From Acidimicrobiales bacterium (lineage in GTDB: Bacteria > Actinomycetota > Acidimicrobiia > Acidimicrobiales > Bog-793), in NCBI GenBank assembly GCA_035533595.1, contig DATLTN010000069.1:1-37461 (forward strand): 37,461 nt of DNA, read 5' to 3'. Below are positions 23,255-31,458 of the stretch, one piece after another. The notes beneath the pieces are model-generated. The model was not told where the DNA came from, did no database searches, and was given only the letters and a program-made list of their open reading frames with translations. The first letter of the stretch is position 1; each line of letters opens with the position of its first letter. The translations under genes were made by a program, and so were the position numbers.

Positions 23255-23364
23255 CCCTGCCCAAGATGTGAGCCTCAACAGCAAAACCACTACATGTTGT
23301 GGTCCGGCATCCCCCCGCTACCAGATGGGAGTTAATTACACGCGCGTGCTTACAGCCGTGTCAA
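23255..23364 (-). promoter_or_regulatory. nrdJ promoter with NrdR-like boxes
   Basis: On the minus strand TTGACA (23364-23359) is followed after 18 nt by TGTAAT (23340-23335), a good promoter. Downstream, ACCACAACATGTAGTGGT (23303-23286) is a near-perfect palindrome resembling an NrdR box. Weaker matches are centred 31 bp to each side: CTCCCATCTGGTAGC near 23325, overlapping the start of transcription, and CTCACATCTTGGGC near 23263. NrdR boxes normally occur as pairs about 31 bp apart. The leader would be about 175 nt. I looked for the conserved B12-box of cobalamin riboswitches and did not see it. The rest of 23153-23402 shows no gene. Confidence 0.6.
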
Positions 23365-23402
23365 TAGAAACGTTTCGGGACCCGCAGAACTTCCCGACGG
23401 CC

Positions 23403-24599
23403 TCAGAGACGCTCGAGGGTCTTGCGCAGCGTCCGCACCGCCTGGCCGATGCGCTGCTCGTTCTCGATCAGCGCGAAGCGCACGAAGCCGTCGCCGCCCG
23501 GCCCGAAGCCGACCCCGGGGGCGGTCGCGACCTTGGCCTCGGCGACGAGGAACTTCGCAAACTCGAGCGACCCCATCTCCTTGTAGGGCTCGGGGATCGG
23601 CGCCCAGACGAACATCGTCCCCTTCGGCTTGTCGATCGCCCAGCCGATCCGCTGCAGCCCCTCGCAGAGGGCGTCGCGCCGATGCTGGTAGATGTCGTTC
23701 ACGAACTTCGGGTACTCCGAGGCCTCGTTCATCGCCACCGTCGCGGCGATCTGGATCGGCTGGAAGCTCCCGTAGTCGAGATAACTCTTCAGCTTGGTGA
23801 GCGCCTGCACGACCTCGGTGTTGCCGACCATGAAGGCGATCCGCCAGCCGGCCATCGAGAAGGACTTGGTGAGAGTGTAGAGCTCGACGGCCACCTCCGA
23901 GGCGCCGGGGACCTCGAGGATCGAGGGCGGCCGGTAGCCGTCGAAGGAGGTCTCGGCGTAGGCGAAGTCGTGCACGAGGACGACGTCATGCTCGTGGGCG
24001 AAGGCGACGAGGCGGGTCATCGTCGCGAGGTCGATGCAGGCCGTGGTCGGGTTGTGCGGGAAGGAGAAGATCACCACCCGCGGCTTCGGCCAGGCCGACT
24101 GCCAGGCCTCGAGGAGGTTCGCGAAGAAGTGCTCCCCGGCGTCGACCTCGTCGGTGCCGAGGTTGGCGAGCGGCACCATGCGCACGTCGGCGCCGGCGAA
24201 GAGGGGCGCGTAGATGTGGATCGGGTAGGACGGCGCGGGCACGAGCGCGGTGTCGCCAGGACCAACGAGCACCCACATGAGGTGCGAGAGGCCCTCCTTC
24301 GCGCCGATCGTCGTCACCACCTCGCGGTCGGGGTCGACGGCGACCCCGAAGCGGCGGAAGTAGAGGTCGGCGATCGCCTGACGGAGCTTGGGGATCCCCT
24401 TCGAGGAGGAGTAGCGATGGTTGCGCGGGTTGTGCGCGGCCTCGGCGAGCTTGTCGACGGCGATCTCCGGGGAGGGGATGTCGGGGTTGCCGAAGCCGAG
24501 GTCGATGACGTCCTCGCCGGCGCGGCGTGCTGCCAACTTCAACGCGTCTACCTCGGCAAACACGTAGGGCGGCAGTCCGTTGATGCGGCGGAAGTCCAT
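23403..24599 (-). CDS. Class I/II aminotransferase (AlaC / LL-DAP-aminotransferase-like)
   Basis: A 398-residue PLP enzyme of fold type [21 protein letters not shown] and [20 protein letters not shown] are typical of the alanine-aminotransferase/LL-diaminopimelate-like group. The PLP lysine is in [37 protein letters not shown] holds the Asn that binds the pyridine O3', and [15 protein letters not shown] the Asp/Tyr. [16 protein letters not shown] is the substrate-carboxylate Arg region near the end. The best guess is a glutamate-pyruvate or related transaminase. It is the last gene of a minus-strand run with the LLM oxidoreductase 44 bp upstream. ATG 24599 fits the family N-terminus; no strong Shine-Dalgarno sequence is present. 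Confidence 0.9.
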   Translation of the reverse strand: MDFRRINGLPPYVFAEVDALKLAARRAGEDVIDLGFGNPDIPSPEIAVDKLAEAAHNPRNHRYSSSKGIPKLRQAIADLYFRRFGVAVDPDREVVTTIGAKEGLSHLMWVLVGPGDTALVPAPSYPIHIYAPLFAGADVRMVPLANLGTDEVDAGEHFFANLLEAWQSAWPKPRVVIFSFPHNPTTACIDLATMTRLVAFAHEHDVVLVHDFAYAETSFDGYRPPSILEVPGASEVAVELYTLTKSFSMAGWRIAFMVGNTEVVQALTKLKSYLDYGSFQPIQIAATVAMNEASEYPKFVNDIYQHRRDALCEGLQRIGWAIDKPKGTMFVWAPIPEPYKEMGSLEFAKFLVAEAKVATAPGVGFGPGGDGFVRFALIENEQRIGQAVRTLRKTLERL

Positions 24600-24643
24600 C
24601 GCGAAAGGCTACCAACGATGCTCTTGCAGGTTGTCCGTCGCGC

Positions 24644-25381
24644 TCACGCCCCGGGTGGCGGCGCGGCGCGTGCGAGCCCCGCGGCGGCCGCCGCCTCGAC
24701 GAGGCGCCCGGCCCGGCCGGGCCAGTGGACGATGATCCAGCCCGCCCCCGCGAGGGCGACCCCCGACAGCCGCGCCGCCGCCTCGGCCCGGTCACCCGGC
24801 AGGTTCCCGGCCCAGGTCACCGGGCCGAGGCGGGCATGTGCCGCGAGATCATCGGGTGCGGCCGCCCAGAAGTTGAGCGGGCAGCCGAGGCGGAGCGCGA
24901 TGGCGTTGGTCGCGGGCGCGCCACCGCCGACCCAGGTCGTCACCCCGGCGGCGACGAGGCGGGTGGCGACCTCTTCGAGCTGCGCGCGGCGCTCGCCGGC
25001 GGGGGCGAAGGCGACGCCGTAGGCGGCGTTCTCGGGGGCGTTCTTCGCGTCCCCCGTCCCGAGGCCGGCGATCAGCCGCCCCCCCGACAGCGCCTCGACG
25101 GCGAGCAGCGAGGTGACGAGGTGCTCGGGCTCCATGATCCCGATGCGGGCGACGAGGGGGCCGATCAGCAGGCGCTCGGTGCGCGCCGCGAGCGCGCCGA
25201 GGAGAGGGAACAGGGCGCGCGCCGGCATCGTCGGGTTGCCGAGCGGCCACAGGTGGTCGTAACAGAAGACCCCGTCGAGGCCGGCGGCCTCGGCCTCCTC
25301 GGCGGCCTCCAGTGCGGGCGAGGCGGAGGGCTCGAAGACCGGCAGCGCCACACCGAGGCGCACCACCGGCGCCCCGCTCAT
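24644..25381 (-). CDS. LLM-class flavin/F420-dependent oxidoreductase
   Basis: A 245-residue luciferase-like monooxygenase family protein, a TIM-barrel that binds F420 or FMN. RLGVALPVFEPSASPALEAA at the start, then AGLDGVFCYDHLWPLG and ERLLIGPLVARIGIMEPEHL and SGGRLIAGLGTGD follow the family order. Members are usually 280-350 residues, so this is a short version with a reduced insertion region. It starts 1 bp after the SRPBCC gene's stop, so translation is probably coupled. The substrate is unknown. F420 use is inferred from the actinobacterial context. Confidence 0.85.
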   Translation of the reverse strand: MSGAPVVRLGVALPVFEPSASPALEAAEEAEAAGLDGVFCYDHLWPLGNPTMPARALFPLLGALAARTERLLIGPLVARIGIMEPEHLVTSLLAVEALSGGRLIAGLGTGDAKNAPENAAYGVAFAPAGERRAQLEEVATRLVAAGVTTWVGGGAPATNAIALRLGCPLNFWAAAPDDLAAHARLGPVTWAGNLPGDRAEAAARLSGVALAGAGWIIVHWPGRAGRLVEAAAAAGLARAAPPPGA

Positions 25382-25382
25382 C

Positions 25383-25823
25383 TCAGCCCCGCGACTCGAC
25401 CCGCGCCTTCAGGTCGCGCACCGCGGCGTGGAGGATGTGCCCCTCGGCGCGGCGGCGGACGAAGCCGGGGATCGCGACCCGCAGCTCGACGGCGAGGGCG
25501 TAGGTCACCTGCGTCGCGCCGTCGCCGTCCGCGACGAAGCGGTACGAGCCGTCGAGGCGGCTCGTGATGTCCCCCTCGCGCTGCACCCAGGAGACCTCCT
25601 CGGGGGCGCGCGAGTAGTCGTAGGCGAGGACGTAGTTGGTGGAGCGGCCGAAGGCGCCGGCGCGGAAGGCGACGACGAGGGCGCGGCCCTGCGCGTCATG
25701 TTCGAGGACCTCGACCTGCTTCACGTCCGAGACCCACTCGGGGTAGGCCTCGAAATCGGTGGCCACGGCGAAACAGCGCTCGGGAGGTCCCGATATCACC
25801 ACCTGCTCGGCCGTCCGCTCCAC
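25383..25823 (-). CDS. SRPBCC / polyketide-cyclase-like protein
   Basis: A 146-residue START/Bet v1-fold protein. PPERCFAVATDFEAYPEWVS, then VKQVEVLEHDAQGR and EEVSWVQREGDITSRLDGSY are typical of the actinobacterial SRPBCC proteins of the Coq10/cyclase-dehydrase group. Such proteins bind hydrophobic ligands in a deep cavity. GTG 25823 has GAGAGGGA upstream and begins VERTAEQVV, the family start; the longer frame to 25940 is a shadow of the intergenic gap. It lies directly before the LLM oxidoreductase, so the two may act on the same small molecule, which is inference. Confidence 0.86.
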   Translation of the reverse strand: MERTAEQVVISGPPERCFAVATDFEAYPEWVSDVKQVEVLEHDAQGRALVVAFRAGAFGRSTNYVLAYDYSRAPEEVSWVQREGDITSRLDGSYRFVADGDGATQVTYALAVELRVAIPGFVRRRAEGHILHAAVRDLKARVESRG

Positions 25824-25887
25824 CGTCGTCCCTCTCGTGTGCTGGTCGCCCCAGCCTGGCACGGCCGCCCGCGCGGCCGGGGGATTC

Positions 25888-27015
25888 TCAGCCCCCGGCG
25901 CGCAGCAGCGCCCCGTCGAGGCGCGCCGCCAGCTCGTCATAGTCGAAGGTGGCCGCGGCGCGCGCCCGCGCCGCGGCGGCGAGGCGGGCGCGGCGGGCCG
26001 GGTCGGCGAGCAGCGAGGCGATCGCCTCGCTCGCCACCTTGAGGTCGGCGGGGCGGTCGACGACGAGGCCGGTCTCCTCGTGCAGGACCGCCTCGTGCGC
26101 GCCCCCCGAGAGGCCGGCGACCTGCGCGACGCCCGCCGCCGCGGCCTCCAGGAAGACGATCCCGAAGCCCTCCTGCTCGAGGCCGAGCCAGCGGTTGCGA
26201 CAGAGCATCACCGCGAGGTCGGCGGCGCCGAGGAGCGCGGGGAGCTCGTCGTCGGGGACGCGCCCCAACAGGCGCACCGGCGCCTCGTGGCGCTCGATCA
26301 GACGGGCGAGCCGCTCCTCGTCGCGCCCGCTGCCGCCGATCAGCACCGAGAGCCCCGGGTGGCGGGGGGCGAGGGCCGCTGCGGCCTCGATGAGCACGTC
26401 CATGCCCTTGCGGGGGACGAGGCGGCTCACGCTCACGACGAGCGGCGCGCCCTCCCCCACCCCGAGGCGGCGGCGCACCGCGGCGCGCTCCTCCTCGCCG
26501 ATCGGGTGGAAGCGCCCCGCGTCCACGCCGGGGGGGACGAGGACGGTCTCGGGCATCGCGCGGCCGACGATGCGGCGCGCCTCGCCCGCGGGGTAGCCCC
26601 CCGCCGCGATGACGAGGGCCGCACCGCGGATCGTGCGGGCGAGCAGCCGGGAGAGGCCGGGGAGGCGCGCCGGCACGGTGACCTCGGCGCCGTGCAGGAC
26701 GAGGGCGTAGGGGTGCGCGAGCGAGGGGCCGAGGCCGCCGACGGGGAGAGCAGGGTCGAGGACCACGAGCGAGGCACCGCACTCGGCCGCCAGCGCGTCG
26801 ATCCTCCGGCGCAGCGCGGGGCCCGGCAGCAGCATCGGCGTCTCGACGCGCACGACCCGGTAGGGCTGCGCGGCGTCGAAGGCCTCGGCGCCGGGCTGGG
26901 CGCGGGTGAGGACGGTGAAGCGCTCCGGCGGGAGGCGGCGCCACAGCTCATGGAGGTAGGACTGGATCCCACCGACCTTGGGGGGGAAGTCGTTGGTGAC
27001 GAGTAGGTGGCTCAC
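25888..27015 (-). CDS. GT4 glycosyltransferase, PimB-like
   Basis: A 375-residue GT-B glycosyltransferase of family 4. The N-terminus LLVTNDFPPKVGGIQSYLHE is the PimB/PimB' type (phosphatidylinositol mannoside alpha-1,6-mannosyltransferase) found in mycobacteria and relatives. VLVPPGVDAGRFHP and VVSVSRLVPRKGMDVLIEAA form the start of the nucleotide-sugar domain. GRVPDDELPALLGAADLAVM and EQEGFGIVFLEAAAAGVAQV hold the E-x7-E motif. It probably uses GDP-mannose to elongate an envelope lipid at the inner face of the membrane. Its acceptor is inferred from similarity; other alpha-mannosyl transfers are possible. GTG 27015 starts the protein. Confidence 0.85.
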   Translation of the reverse strand: MSHLLVTNDFPPKVGGIQSYLHELWRRLPPERFTVLTRAQPGAEAFDAAQPYRVVRVETPMLLPGPALRRRIDALAAECGASLVVLDPALPVGGLGPSLAHPYALVLHGAEVTVPARLPGLSRLLARTIRGAALVIAAGGYPAGEARRIVGRAMPETVLVPPGVDAGRFHPIGEEERAAVRRRLGVGEGAPLVVSVSRLVPRKGMDVLIEAAAALAPRHPGLSVLIGGSGRDEERLARLIERHEAPVRLLGRVPDDELPALLGAADLAVMLCRNRWLGLEQEGFGIVFLEAAAAGVAQVAGLSGGAHEAVLHEETGLVVDRPADLKVASEAIASLLADPARRARLAAAARARAAATFDYDELAARLDGALLRAGG

Positions 27016-27072
27016 CGCCGTCGGCCTCTCCGGCCCGCTCCCCCGTCGGCGCCGCGCCCGCGGCGCGTGGCC

Positions 27073-27276
27073 TCAGCCGGCGCGTCGCTGGTGGCGGATG
27101 CCGGGGAGGAGCCCGGCGCCCTCGAGGAGGCGCACGGCGCGCGCCTCGTCGGCGTCGATGACGATCGCGTCGGCGGGGTCGTGATCGAGGAGGAACGAGA
27201 CCACGCAGTCGTCACAGGCGTGCGTCGCCTGCAGCGTGCAATCGTCGCAACTGATCGTGAGCACCGAGCTGTCCAC
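27073..27276 (-). CDS. Small four-cysteine conserved protein
   Basis: A 67-residue protein with two CxxC-type pairs (ISCDDCTLQATHACDDCVVS), which should bind a zinc ion, followed by FLLDHDPADAIVIDADEARA and a helix (RLLEGAGLLP). I recall similar short proteins in actinobacterial genomes, annotated as hypothetical. GTG 27276 has GGAGG upstream. It sits between the PimB-like gene and another small zinc-ribbon gene. No function is assigned. Confidence 0.75.
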   Translation of the reverse strand: MDSSVLTISCDDCTLQATHACDDCVVSFLLDHDPADAIVIDADEARAVRLLEGAGLLPGIRHQRRAG

Positions 27277-27367
27277 GGCGCCTCCTCTCCTCCGGGCGGG
27301 ATGCTCCCGCTATCGATCTCGTCTCTGGAGATGATCGTCGGAGGGTGTATCAGCGGCTCGGGCGGAC

Positions 27368-27601
27368 TCAGGACTTCGGTGCCGCGGGCGCGCTCTCCTC
27401 GTCGGCGATCGTCTCGATCGCGTTCGAGCGCCCGCACCAGCGGCAGGTCACCGACTCGATGTCGAGGGAGAGGATCTCCTCCTCCTCGACGACGAGGTCG
27501 CCACCCAGGCTGTAGTGGTGAAAGGCGCGGGCGCGCTTGGTCGACAGGACGTCGAAACGGGTGAGGTTCCCGCAGGCGCTGCAGCGGTATCGAGTGGCCA
27601 C
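27368..27601 (-). CDS. Small zinc-ribbon protein
   Basis: A 77-residue protein with CSACG at residues 7-11 and CRWCG near residue 54, two knuckles of a zinc ribbon. Between them are RFDVLSTKRARAFHHYSLGG and an acidic stretch (DLVVEEEEILSLDIESV). GTG 27601 (MATRYRCSACG) is used. I recall it as a conserved actinobacterial hypothetical protein of this size. The acidic linker and zinc fingers suggest protein or RNA binding, as inference. It is 54 bp upstream of the rdgB stop side of the next gene. Confidence 0.78.
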   Translation of the reverse strand: MATRYRCSACGNLTRFDVLSTKRARAFHHYSLGGDLVVEEEEILSLDIESVTCRWCGRSNAIETIADEESAPAAPKS

Positions 27602-27655
27602 GACCGAAAACTAGTCGAGCCCCGGCGTTCCGCCCGGGTCCCCCGGAGGCCTTGC

Positions 27656-28249
27656 TCAGCGGGCGGCGAGCTCGATCGCGAGCTCGCGCAGCGCCCGTCC
27701 GCGGTGGCTGAGCGCGTGCTTCTCGTCGGGGTCGAGCTCGGAGTAGCTGCGCCCTCCTCCGCCGTCGGGGAGGAAGACCGGGTCGTAGCCGAAGCCGCCG
27801 CCGCCGCGGGGCGCGTCGGCGATCGTCCCCTCGACGATCCCCTCGGCGGCGATCTCGCTCCCGTCGGGGAAGCTCACCGTGACGACCGAGATGAAGCGGG
27901 CGCGGCGGTCGGGCCGGCTGCCGAGGGCGAGGAGGAGCTTGTCGACGTTGTCCTGGTAGGTCGCGCTCGGTCCCGCGTAGCGCGCCGAGTAGAGGCCCGG
28001 CGCGCCGCCGAGGGCGTCGACCTCGAGGCCCGAGTCGTCGGCGACCGCCGCGAGGCCGGTCGCCCGGCAGAGCGCCTCGGACTTCAGGCGGGCGTTGTCG
28101 AGGAAGGTCCGCCCGATCTCCTCGACGTAGGGGACCGAGGAGGGGCGCGCGACGAGCTCGACGTCGGGGAGGACCGCCTCGAGGATCATCCGCATCTCCA
28201 CCTCCTTGTCGGGATTGGCCGTCGCGAGGACGAGCTGCAGCCCGCTCAC
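27656..28249 (-). CDS. rdgB: XTP/dITP pyrophosphatase
   Basis: A 197-residue HAM1/RdgB nucleotide-sanitising enzyme that hydrolyses dITP, XTP and dUTP-like bases to monophosphates. [18 protein letters not shown] is the classic N-terminus (T/SxNxxK). [19 protein letters not shown] and [16 protein letters not shown] follow, then [20 protein letters not shown] and [17 protein letters not shown] 28249 overlaps the rph stop (GTGA), so the two are translationally coupled. This is the rph-rdgB order of mycobacteria (Rv1340-Rv1341). Confidence 0.96.
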   Translation of the reverse strand: MSGLQLVLATANPDKEVEMRMILEAVLPDVELVARPSSVPYVEEIGRTFLDNARLKSEALCRATGLAAVADDSGLEVDALGGAPGLYSARYAGPSATYQDNVDKLLLALGSRPDRRARFISVVTVSFPDGSEIAAEGIVEGTIADAPRGGGGFGYDPVFLPDGGGGRSYSELDPDEKHALSHRGRALRELAIELAAR

Positions 28250-29016
28250 GAAGGCCGCCCGATGACCCTCGGCTCGGGCGCCTCCGCGAGCAGCAGCTGC
28301 TGCGCGGCGACGAGCTCGTCGATCCCGCTCTTCGCGAGCGCGAGCAGCTCGCCGAGCTCCTCGGCCGAGAAGGGCATCCCCTCGGCGGTCCCCTGCACCT
28401 CGACGTAGCGCCCCGTGCCGGTCATCACGACGTTCATGTCGACCTCGGCGCGGGAGTCCTCGGAGTAGTCGAGGTCGAGCATGCAGACTCCCTCGACGAC
28501 GCCGACCGAGACGGCGGCGAGCGGGTCCGAGAGCGGGTGGCGGGCGAGGACCCCCGTCGTGAGCAGTCGGCTGAGCGCGTCGTGCAGCGCGACGTAGGCG
28601 CCGGTGATGGAGGCGGTGCGCGTCCCCCCGTCGGCCTGCAGGACGTCGCAGTCGAGGATCACCTGCCGCTCGCCCAACGCGGCCATGTCGCACACCGCCC
28701 GCAGCGAGCGGCCGATCAGCCGCTGGATCTCGTGCGTGCGACCGCTCTGGTGGCCACGCGCCGCCTCGCGCGAGACGCGCTCGGGAGAGGAGCCCGGCAG
28801 CAGCGAGTACTCGGCCGTCACCCACCCCTTGCCGCTGCCGCGCATCCAGCGAGGGGTGTCCTCCTCGATCGAGGCGGTGCAGAGGACCTTGGTGCGCCCC
28901 ATCGTGGCGAGCACCGATCCGGCGGCGAACTCGGTGTAGTCCCGCTCGAGGGTCACGGGCCGCAGCTCGTCGATGACGCGGCCGTCACGGCGCGTGAGGT
29001 TCACCGGTGTGGTCAT
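28246..29016 (-). CDS. rph: Ribonuclease PH
   Basis: A 256-residue phosphorolytic 3'-5' exoribonuclease that trims tRNA 3' ends. [40 protein letters not shown], and [20 protein letters not shown] and [20 protein letters not shown] follow the RNase PH order. Asp residues of the active site ([17 protein letters not shown] and [20 protein letters not shown]) are in place. The length (about 240-260) is normal. ATG 29016 has AAGGAG upstream. murI lies 42 bp upstream. Confidence 0.97.
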   Translation of the reverse strand: MTTPVNLTRRDGRVIDELRPVTLERDYTEFAAGSVLATMGRTKVLCTASIEEDTPRWMRGSGKGWVTAEYSLLPGSSPERVSREAARGHQSGRTHEIQRLIGRSLRAVCDMAALGERQVILDCDVLQADGGTRTASITGAYVALHDALSRLLTTGVLARHPLSDPLAAVSVGVVEGVCMLDLDYSEDSRAEVDMNVVMTGTGRYVEVQGTAEGMPFSAEELGELLALAKSGIDELVAAQQLLLAEAPEPRVIGRPS

Positions 29017-29058
29017 GGGGGTCGCTCCTTGGTCGGCGCCGAAACTACAAGGTGCGGC

Positions 29059-29868
29059 TCAGGGCGCGGCGAGGGGGAGGTGCTCGGCGTGGTGCAGCTC
29101 GGGGCCGAGGAGGCGGCTCCCCATCTCGGCGAACCAGCCGACGTCCCCCGACGAGAGGAAGCGGTGCTCGGTCGTGCGCTCGCCGCGCCGGCCGAGGCCC
29201 GTCGCCTGCAGGATCGAGCGCACGTCGAAGGCGGTCTCCTCGGCCGAGGAGACGAGGACCACGTCACGCCCCATCACGTCCGCGATCGTGCGCGCCAGGA
29301 AGGGGTAGTGCGTGCAGCCGAGGAGCAGCGTGTCGATGTCGAGCGTGGCGAGCGGCGAGAGCAGCCGCTCGGCGAGCACGTGCACCTGGTCGGTGTCGAT
29401 CTCTCCCCGCTCGACGAACTCGACGAAGCCGGGGCAGGCGGCGAGGTGCACCTCCGCGCCGATCCGCAGCGTCGCCGCGGCCCGCTGATAGGCGCCCGAG
29501 GAGATCGTGCCCACCGTCCCGATCACGCCGACCCGGCCGTTACGGGTGGCGAGCGCGGCGGAGCGCAGCCCGGCCTCGATCACCCCGAGGACGGGCACCG
29601 AGTAGGAGAAACGCAGCTCGTCGAGGGCCACCGCGGAGGCGGTGTTGCAGGCGACGACGACCATCTTCACTCCCTCGTGGACGACGAGGTGCTCGACGAT
29701 CTCGGCGCTGAACTTCGCGACCTCCTCGGCGCTGCGCGGGCCGTAGGGGTAGCGGGCGCTGTCGCCGACGTAGACGACCTGCTCCTCGGGGAGCAGGTCG
29801 ATCAGCGCACGGGCGACGGTGAGGCCGCCGAAGCCGCTGTCGAAGATGCCGATCGGCCGGTCGTCCAC
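29059..29868 (-). CDS. murI: Glutamate racemase
   Basis: A 269-residue enzyme converting L- to D-glutamate for peptidoglycan. IGIFDSGFGGLTVARALIDL and VYVGDSARYPYGPRSAEEV are the N-terminal family signatures. The two catalytic Cys are in VVACNTASAVALDEL and LLGCTHYPFLARTI. GTG 29868 has no visible ribosome-binding site because it follows a sequence that could pair with an upstream repeat. Its place between cysM and rph matches mycobacterial gene order (Rv1338), without the rhomboid gene (Rv1337) that lies between them there. Confidence 0.96.
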   Translation of the reverse strand: MDDRPIGIFDSGFGGLTVARALIDLLPEEQVVYVGDSARYPYGPRSAEEVAKFSAEIVEHLVVHEGVKMVVVACNTASAVALDELRFSYSVPVLGVIEAGLRSAALATRNGRVGVIGTVGTISSGAYQRAAATLRIGAEVHLAACPGFVEFVERGEIDTDQVHVLAERLLSPLATLDIDTLLLGCTHYPFLARTIADVMGRDVVLVSSAEETAFDVRSILQATGLGRRGERTTEHRFLSSGDVGWFAEMGSRLLGPELHHAEHLPLAAP

Positions 29869-29947
29869 CGGGCCAAGGCTAAAGCGCCTGTTCGCCGGGC
29901 GTGCCGGCCGCTGCGCGTGCCGCGCCTCCCCCGCCGACCTTGGCCCG
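29869..29947 (-). repeat. Inverted repeat in the murI leader
   Basis: CGGGCCAAGG (29869-29878) and CCTTGGCCCG (29938-29947) are perfect 10-bp complements 59 bp apart, with some smaller pairs between. On the minus strand the second arm ends directly at the murI start codon. The structure could mask initiation of murI or act as a terminator for cysM. The rest of the 169-bp gap (29869-30037) shows no gene. Confidence 0.4.
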
Positions 29948-30037
29948 CCGAGCGGGGCGATGCTCGAGGTCGACAGGCTCTCCGCGGCGCCCTCGACGTC
30001 GATCGGGCGCGGCGCGCGTCGTCCTGGCGCCGGAAGC

Positions 30038-30985
30038 TCAGAAGTAGATGACCTTCTTTGCCCGCTCGACGACCTCGTCGAGGGGGTCGGTCCAGGCGCC
30101 GGTCGAGAGGTACTTCCATCCCGCGTCCGGGGAGAGCACGACGATCGTCCCCCGCTCGATGCGCCCGGCGCAGCGCACCGCGCCGGCGAAGGCCGCCCCC
30201 GTCGAGATCCCCGAGAAGATCCCGAGCTCGGCGAGGCGGCGGGTGAAGACGATCGAGTCGAGCGGCGAGACGACGGTCTTCATGTCGAGCAGCTGCTCGC
30301 CCCCCTCGTCCTCGAAGATCGGCGGCACGTAGCCGTCGTCCAGGTTGCGCAGGCCGTCGACCATCTCCCCCGTCGGCGGCTCGACGGCCCACACCTTCAC
30401 CTCGGGGTTCTGCTCCTTCAGGTAGCGGCCGACGCCGAGGAGCGTGCCGCTCGTCCCGAGGCCGGCGACGAAGTGGGTGACCTCAGGGCAGTCCCTCCAG
30501 ATCTCCGGGCCGGTCCCCTCGTAGTGGGCGCGGGGGTTCGCCGGGTTGCCGTACTGGTAGAGGAAGACCCACTCGGGGTGCTCGGCCGCGAGCGCCCGCA
30601 CGAGCCTCACCGCGCCGTTGGAGCCCTCCGAGCCGGGCGACTCGATGACCTCGGCGCCGAAGATCTCCAGCAGCTGGCGGCGCTCGATCGAGACGTTGGT
30701 CGGGAGGACGACTTTCAGGTGGTAGCCGCGGGCCCGGCAGACGAGGGCGAGGCCGATGCCGGTGTTGCCGGAGGAGGACTCGATGAGCGTCGCTCCCGGC
30801 TCGAGCACGCCACGCTTCTCAGCGTCCTCGACGAGGCTCAGCGCGACGCGGTCCTTCACCGAGCCGCCGGGGTTCATCCCCTCGAGCTTCACGAGGATCT
30901 GCACCTGCGGGTTGGGGCTGAGCGGCGAGACGTCGACGAGCGGGGTATTGCCGATCAGGTCGAGGATGTTGTCGTAGCGGGCCAT
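30038..30985 (-). CDS. cysM: O-phosphoserine sulfhydrylase (CysM type)
   Basis: A 315-residue fold-type II PLP enzyme. NILDLIGNTPLVDVSPLSPN, then GMNPGGSVKDRVALSLVEDA with the PLP lysine in SVKDR, SSSGNTGIGLALVCRARGY, and VAGLGTSGTLLGVGRYLKE are the cysteine-synthase signatures. The segment GEMVDGLRNLDDGYVPPIFE and the loss of the KcsaE/SAT-docking type C-terminus are like mycobacterial CysM, which uses O-phosphoserine and a thiocarboxylated CysO as sulfur donor. It starts 13 bp after the CysO stop, in the order cysO-cysM. It should make cysteine as CysO-Cys. Confidence 0.93.
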   Translation of the reverse strand: MARYDNILDLIGNTPLVDVSPLSPNPQVQILVKLEGMNPGGSVKDRVALSLVEDAEKRGVLEPGATLIESSSGNTGIGLALVCRARGYHLKVVLPTNVSIERRQLLEIFGAEVIESPGSEGSNGAVRLVRALAAEHPEWVFLYQYGNPANPRAHYEGTGPEIWRDCPEVTHFVAGLGTSGTLLGVGRYLKEQNPEVKVWAVEPPTGEMVDGLRNLDDGYVPPIFEDEGGEQLLDMKTVVSPLDSIVFTRRLAELGIFSGISTGAAFAGAVRCAGRIERGTIVVLSPDAGWKYLSTGAWTDPLDEVVERAKKVIYF

Positions 30986-30998
30986 CCGGCGCGCGCGC

Positions 30999-31274
30999 TC
31001 AGCCGCCGGCGACCGCGGGGAGGATGGAGAGCACGTCGCCCTCGCCCACCTTGGTGTCGAGCTTGTCCAGATAGCGGACGTCGTCGTCGTTCAGGTAGAC
31101 GTTCACGAAGCGGTGCAGTGAGCCGTCCTCGGTGAGCACCTGGCCCCCGAGGCCGGGGTAGGCGGCGACGAGCTCCTGCAAGATGTCGCCGACGGTCGCC
31201 CCGTCGAGGCGCACCGACGGCTGACCGGCGGCGGCCTGGCGGAGCAGGGTGGGGAGACGAACTTCGACGGCCAC
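30999..31274 (-). CDS. cysO: Sulfur-carrier protein CysO (ThiS/MoaD family)
   Basis: A 91-residue beta-grasp carrier. VAVEVRLPTLLRQAAAGQPS and VRLDGATVGDILQELVAAYP form the first half; SLHRFVNVYLNDDDVRYLDK and EGDVLSILPAVAGG follow. The C-terminal Gly-Gly is the site that is adenylated and turned into a thiocarboxylate. GTG 31274 has GGAGGG five nt upstream; the longer frame to 31466 is a shadow. It is cotranscribed with cysM. The activating enzyme (MoeZ/MoeB-like) is not in the window. Confidence 0.93.
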   Translation of the reverse strand: MAVEVRLPTLLRQAAAGQPSVRLDGATVGDILQELVAAYPGLGGQVLTEDGSLHRFVNVYLNDDDVRYLDKLDTKVGEGDVLSILPAVAGG

Positions 31275-31294
31275 GGTGCCCTCCGGCGATCGGG

Positions 31295-31313
31295 AAATAC
31301 GACCGAATCGGTC
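31295..31313 (-). promoter_or_regulatory. Palindrome upstream of cysO
   Basis: GACCGAATCGGTC (31301-31313) has 6-bp arms around a single base. On the minus strand it is followed directly by GTATTT (31300-31295), a possible -10 element for cysO-cysM, so a protein bound here could control cysO. The regulator is not known; the spacing fits an operator in the promoter spacer. Confidence 0.4.
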
Positions 31314-31368
31314 AGAGTTTACCGCTCGCCCGGCCACCGCCCATCCGGAGCGGCCCGCCGCACGGGGT

Positions 31369-31385
31369 GGCCACCGTCGGTGGCC
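31369..31385. promoter_or_regulatory. Inverted repeat upstream of the Rieske oxygenase gene
   Basis: GGCCACC-GTC-GGTGGCC is a perfect 7-bp inverted repeat with a 3-bp centre, lying 74 bp before the oxygenase start in the divergent 184-bp region shared with cysO. It could be an operator for the catabolic cluster. No regulator gene is next to it. Confidence 0.35.
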
Positions 31386-31458
31386 CCGGGCGGTACCTTC
31401 TCGGGAGACGATCTCGCAGAAAGGCGCGCCGACCGGCCGCGCCGCGAAAGGGGGCGGC

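Noticed and set aside
19205-23335. A 1376-codon open frame on the plus strand opposite nrdJ
   Set aside because: It is the antisense frame of a GC-rich gene. nrdJ has clear catalytic and intein motifs; the opposite frame shows none and is low in complexity.
23153-23402. Cobalamin riboswitch upstream of nrdJ
   Set aside because: The B12-box and other conserved elements were not found; NrdR-like boxes fit the region better.
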